DNA from: Pseudomonadota bacterium
GTDB lineage: Bacteria; Pseudomonadota; Gammaproteobacteria; Burkholderiales; Burkholderiaceae
Length of the DNA: 26,896 nt
NCBI GenBank assembly: GCA_023441105.1
Contig: JAEZQX010000030.1
Span: 1 to 26,896, forward strand
Direction: 5' to 3'
Below, piece by piece: positions 24,337 to 26,896 of this stretch (positions are counted from its first letter, which is position 1; every line of letters begins with the position of its first letter). The notes beneath the pieces were generated by a model that had not been told where the DNA came from, ran no database searches, and was given only the letters and a program-made list of their open reading frames with translations. Both the position numbers and the translations under genes were made by a program.

Positions 24337-25536
24337 TCAGGCCTTCTTCCAGTTCCGGTACAGGTACACCTGGGCCAGTGCGCCGCAGCCGGCGAAGGCG
24401 AGCATCACCCAGCCGAGGTTGACCGCGCCTTCGTGGTTCACGATGCCGACGATGTAGCCGCTGGCGGCACCGGTCATCTGCTGCATCAGTCCGGCCACCG
24501 CGGCGGCCGCGCCGGCCAGGGCGGGGATCAGGCCGACGGTGCCGGCGAGCGCCGCCGGCACCAGCAGGCCGTGGCCGATGCCGAGGATAACCAGCGGCAA
24601 GGCCAGGGCCAGCGGCGTGTTCACGCCGGCGATGCCCAGGCCCAGCACGAGCAGCAGCCCACCGAGGGTGAGCCCCTGGCCGATCAGCATCATCCTGCGC
24701 TCGCCGAGCCGGCGCACGACGCGGCTCGCGCAGTAGTTGCCGACGATGTAGGAGAGCGGGATGCACATGATGTAGTAGCCGATGCCGTCCGGGCCGACGC
24801 CGTAGCTGCCGAGGACGATCGGCGCGCCGCCGAGGAAGGCGTAGAAGGTGGCGGTGGTCATGGCGAGGATCACCACGTACGACAGGAACGCCGGCTCGCG
24901 CGCCAGCCGGGCGTAGGACTCGAGCAGCGCGCCGAACCAATGGCTGCCCGGCTCCGAGACGGGCCGCTGCGCCGGCAGGCAGCGCCAGCCGGCCAGGAAC
25001 AGCAGCAGCGCAGCCACCGCGAGGAACTGGAAGTTCGACTGCCAGCCGAAGCGCACGTGCATCTGGCCACCGACGATGGTGGCCAGCGGCGGGCAAAGCC
25101 CCATGGCCATGCCGATGTAGGCCATGATCCGGGTGCGCTCCGGCCCCTGGAAAAGGTCCTGCACCATCGCCCGCCCGACGGCCATGCCGGCCGCGCCCCC
25201 GGCGCCCTGCAAGATGCGAGCCACGATCAGGATGTCGAGGCTGGGCGCGAAGGCTGCGAGCAGCGAGCCGGCGAAGGCGAGCGCCAGGCCGATCAGCAGC
25301 ATCAGCCGGCGCCCGAGCCGGTCGGACAACGGACCGTAGAGCAGCTGCAATCCGCCGTTGGCGATGACGTAGCCGCTGAAGGTGAGTTGCACCTTGCCCT
25401 GGTCGGCGCCGAACGAGGCGCCCCATTGCTGCATGGACGGGATGCAGATGGTCATCGCCACCAGGCCGAAGGCCAGCTGCGCCAGCAGGTAGCCGACCAA
25501 CAGGTTGCGCCGCCGGCGCTCGACCGGCGTCAGCAA
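24337..25536 (-). CDS. MFS transporter, Bcr/CflA drug-efflux type
   Basis: A 399-residue inner-membrane exporter with twelve predicted helices. The loop 2-3 motif is YGPLSDRLGRRLML (about 67-80), and helix 4-5 has ARILQGAGGAAGMAVGRAMVQDLF, the Bcr/CflA hallmark. The C-terminus is short and basic (YRNWKKA). The best start is a TTG at 25536, giving LTPVERRRRNLLVGYLLAQ, a basic lead right before helix 1; the ribosome-binding site is weak. It lies 40 bases after the amidohydrolase stop and 62 before the PhyH-like gene, on one strand. It may export a product or a toxic intermediate of those enzymes, though Bcr-type pumps are also broad drug exporters. Confidence 0.9.
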   Translation of the reverse strand: MLTPVERRRRNLLVGYLLAQLAFGLVAMTICIPSMQQWGASFGADQGKVQLTFSGYVIANGGLQLLYGPLSDRLGRRLMLLIGLALAFAGSLLAAFAPSLDILIVARILQGAGGAAGMAVGRAMVQDLFQGPERTRIMAYIGMAMGLCPPLATIVGGQMHVRFGWQSNFQFLAVAALLLFLAGWRCLPAQRPVSEPGSHWFGALLESYARLAREPAFLSYVVILAMTTATFYAFLGGAPIVLGSYGVGPDGIGYYIMCIPLSYIVGNYCASRVVRRLGERRMMLIGQGLTLGGLLLVLGLGIAGVNTPLALALPLVILGIGHGLLVPAALAGTVGLIPALAGAAAAVAGLMQQMTGAASGYIVGIVNHEGAVNLGWVMLAFAGCGALAQVYLYRNWKKA

Positions 25537-25576
25537 TTCTCGTCTTGACGGCCGGCAGGAAAAGGCCTGGCCGGCC

Positions 25577-26437
25577 TCACAGCCGCAGCAGCCTGACCGC
25601 GTTGTCCTTCAGGATCAGCGGTCTGACCTCGTCCCTGAAGCCGGCCTCCGCGAAGTCCTTCATCCAGCGATCCGGCGTGATCAGCGGATAGTCCGAGCCG
25701 AAGAGCACCCGGTCCTTCAGCAGGGTGTTCGCATACTGCACCAGCTGCGGCGGGAAGTACTTGGGACTCCAGCCGGAGAGGTCGATCCAGACGTTGGGCT
25801 TGTGCATGGCCACCGACAACGCCTCGTCCTGCCAGGGCCACGAGGGGTGGGCAATCACGATCTGCATGTCGGGGAAGGCGATGGCGACGTCGTCGAGGTG
25901 CATCGGGTTGGAATACTCCAGCCGCAATCCGCCGCCGCAACGCATGCCCGAGCCGATGCCGGAATGGCCGCTGTGGAAGATCGCCGGCATCCCGTATTCG
26001 GCGATGACCTCGTAGAGCGGCCAGGCCATCCGATCCTGCGGATAGAAACCCTGCACCGTCGGATGGAACTTGAAGCCCTTGACGCCATGCTCCTCGACCA
26101 GCCGACGTGCCTCCCGGGCGCCCATCTTTCCCTTGTGCGGATCGATGCTCGCGAAGGCGATCATCATGTCCTGGTTCTGCTGCGCGGCTTCGGCGATCTC
26201 CTCGTTGGGAATGCGCCGCCGGCCGAGCTGGGTCTCGGCGTCGACGGTGAACATCACCAGCCCGATCCGGCGCTCGCGATAGGCGGCGACGCTCTCGGCG
26301 ATGGTGGGCCGCCGGCTCGAGCGGAAGTACTTGTCCGCTGCCCGGTCGTATTCCTCGCCGTAGGCGTCGAACGGGTTCCAGCACGACACTTCCGCGTGGG
26401 TATGGATGTCGATCGCGATCAGGTCCTGATGCTTCAT
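25577..26437 (-). CDS. Amidohydrolase-family metal-dependent hydrolase/decarboxylase (ACMSD-like)
   Basis: A 286-residue TIM-barrel protein of the amidohydrolase-2 group. Metal and active-site marks in order: H12-T-H14 near the start, GFKFHPTVQGF, FHSGHSG, VIAHPSWPW and FGSDYPLITPDRW near the end, where the Asp is the usual catalytic base. The ATG at 26437 gives a start (KHQDLIAIDIHTH) as in relatives; a longer reading to 26515 adds an unlikely lead. Family members decarboxylate or hydrate aromatic ring-cleavage acids (ACMSD, gamma-resorcylate decarboxylase, 4-oxalomesaconate hydratase) or hydrolyse lactones. It is first in a minus-strand set and diverges from a crotonase, which suggests breakdown of an aromatic or cyclic acid, though no ring-cleavage gene is in view. 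Confidence 0.9.
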   Translation of the reverse strand: MKHQDLIAIDIHTHAEVSCWNPFDAYGEEYDRAADKYFRSSRRPTIAESVAAYRERRIGLVMFTVDAETQLGRRRIPNEEIAEAAQQNQDMMIAFASIDPHKGKMGAREARRLVEEHGVKGFKFHPTVQGFYPQDRMAWPLYEVIAEYGMPAIFHSGHSGIGSGMRCGGGLRLEYSNPMHLDDVAIAFPDMQIVIAHPSWPWQDEALSVAMHKPNVWIDLSGWSPKYFPPQLVQYANTLLKDRVLFGSDYPLITPDRWMKDFAEAGFRDEVRPLILKDNAVRLLRL

Positions 26438-26561
26438 GTTCGTGTCCGGATGGCCTGGCGAAAGTATATGCGTCCGCGCCGATCGGCCCCCGGGTTTGTA
26501 CCAAGTGCCGCCCACCGGCGGTTACTTAATACTCATAACTATCTGCTTCATCCCCAGAACA
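26438..26561. promoter_or_regulatory. Divergent promoter region, amidohydrolase / crotonase
   Basis: This 124-base gap holds TATACT on the minus strand (26468-26463), a good -10 box about 26 bases before the amidohydrolase ATG, with no clear -35. An AT-rich stretch (26522-26545, containing TAATAC) lies before the crotonase and may hold its -10 box. No strong operator was seen. Confidence 0.35.
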
Positions 26562-26896
26562 ATGAACAGCGAGACGCCAACCGTGCTGAAGGGCCTCGAC
26601 CTGCTGACCGTCGTCGTCGACGGCGCGATCGCGCGGGTGAGCCTCGCCCGGCCGGCAAAGCGCAACGCGATCAGCGACGCGCTGATCGCGCAGCTGCATA
26701 CCTGCTTCATCAACCTGCCGCCCTCGGTGCGTGCCGTCGTGCTGGATGGCGAAGGCGAGCATTTCTGCGCCGGCCTCGACCTCGCCGAACTGGCCGACCA
26801 CGACGTCGCCGGCGGCATCGCCCATTCCCGCAGCTGGCACGCCGCCTTCGACGCCATCCAGCTGGGCCGCGTGCCGGTCATCGCGGTGCTGCGCGG
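26562..26896 (+). CDS. Enoyl-CoA hydratase/isomerase family protein, N-terminal part (cut by window edge)
   Basis: The first 111 residues of a crotonase-fold protein; the rest lies right of the window. VSLARPAKRNAISDALIAQL (about 27-46) is the usual crotonase N-terminus, and VVLDGEGEHFCAGLDLAEL (about 62-80) forms the first half of the oxyanion hole, with the A-G-L-D typical of true family members. The fragment ends at VPVIAVLRG, just before the second oxyanion-hole Gly-Gly and the catalytic Glu positions, which cannot be checked. The ATG at 26562 has a poor ribosome-binding site. It diverges from the amidohydrolase. Acyl-CoA hydration, isomerisation or cleavage is the family role; which one is unknown. 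Confidence 0.88.
   Translation, partial: MNSETPTVLKGLDLLTVVVDGAIARVSLARPAKRNAISDALIAQLHTCFINLPPSVRAVVLDGEGEHFCAGLDLAELADHDVAGGIAHSRSWHAAFDAIQLGRVPVIAVLR

Overview
The window is GC-rich, gene-dense bacterial DNA, most likely from a betaproteobacterium of the Burkholderiales (Bordetella/Alcaligenes-like). This is inferred from three orphan Bug/TctC-type binding proteins, a Liv-type ABC operon, several FCD/LysR-regulated catabolic modules, and an AtpE closest in look to betaproteobacterial c subunits. It reads as accessory metabolism: uptake systems for small organic compounds plus the enzymes and regulators beside them. I see no rRNA, tRNA, CRISPR array, insertion sequence, phage gene or broken gene. 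No gap between genes exceeds 300 bases. The 229-base gap 13880-14108, between two divergent Bug genes, holds nothing I can name.

Layout. (1) 1-1860: an MFS transporter cut by the left edge and coupled to a small DUF1127 protein (minus), a divergent OmpR-type response regulator without a kinase (plus), and a lone atpE (minus). (2) 1980-8760: a livKHMGF-type ABC operon on the minus strand, preceded by an FCD-type GntR regulator. A MetE-like core alkyltransferase diverges from the regulator, and a perfect 7-5-7 inverted repeat lies in the divergent gap. (3) 8782-12838: a LysR regulator divergent from an AtuA-family gene pair, a Bug binding protein and a YeiW-type cysteine-cluster protein. (4) 12884-16879: a second Bug protein (minus), divergent from an apparent operon of Bug, Cys-less carboxymuconolactone-decarboxylase-fold protein, SDR oxidoreductase and RidA-like protein. 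(5) 17004-21391: a complete CUT1-type sugar/polyol ABC importer on the minus strand with a Tat-exported binding protein. (6) 21667-26896: thpR, a DUF899 protein with a clear sigma70 promoter and overlapping operator, then a minus-strand set (amidohydrolase, Bcr/CflA-type MFS, phytanoyl-CoA-dioxygenase-like) divergent from a crotonase cut by the right edge.

How it may work together. Regions 2-5 look like separate scavenging modules, each pairing a high-affinity periplasmic receptor with regulators and/or enzymes; region 6 is mostly enzymes plus an exporter. No substrate can be assigned from sequence alone. The most unusual points are the solitary atpE with a perfect dyad abutting its ribosome-binding site, the two-gene AtuA module without any other terpene-pathway gene, the MetE-like enzyme divergent from the Liv regulator, and the 16-base tandem repeat in the leader of the Liv operon. 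I did not find a system I can call clearly new; the AtuA and MetE-like modules are the best candidates for undescribed catabolic functions.
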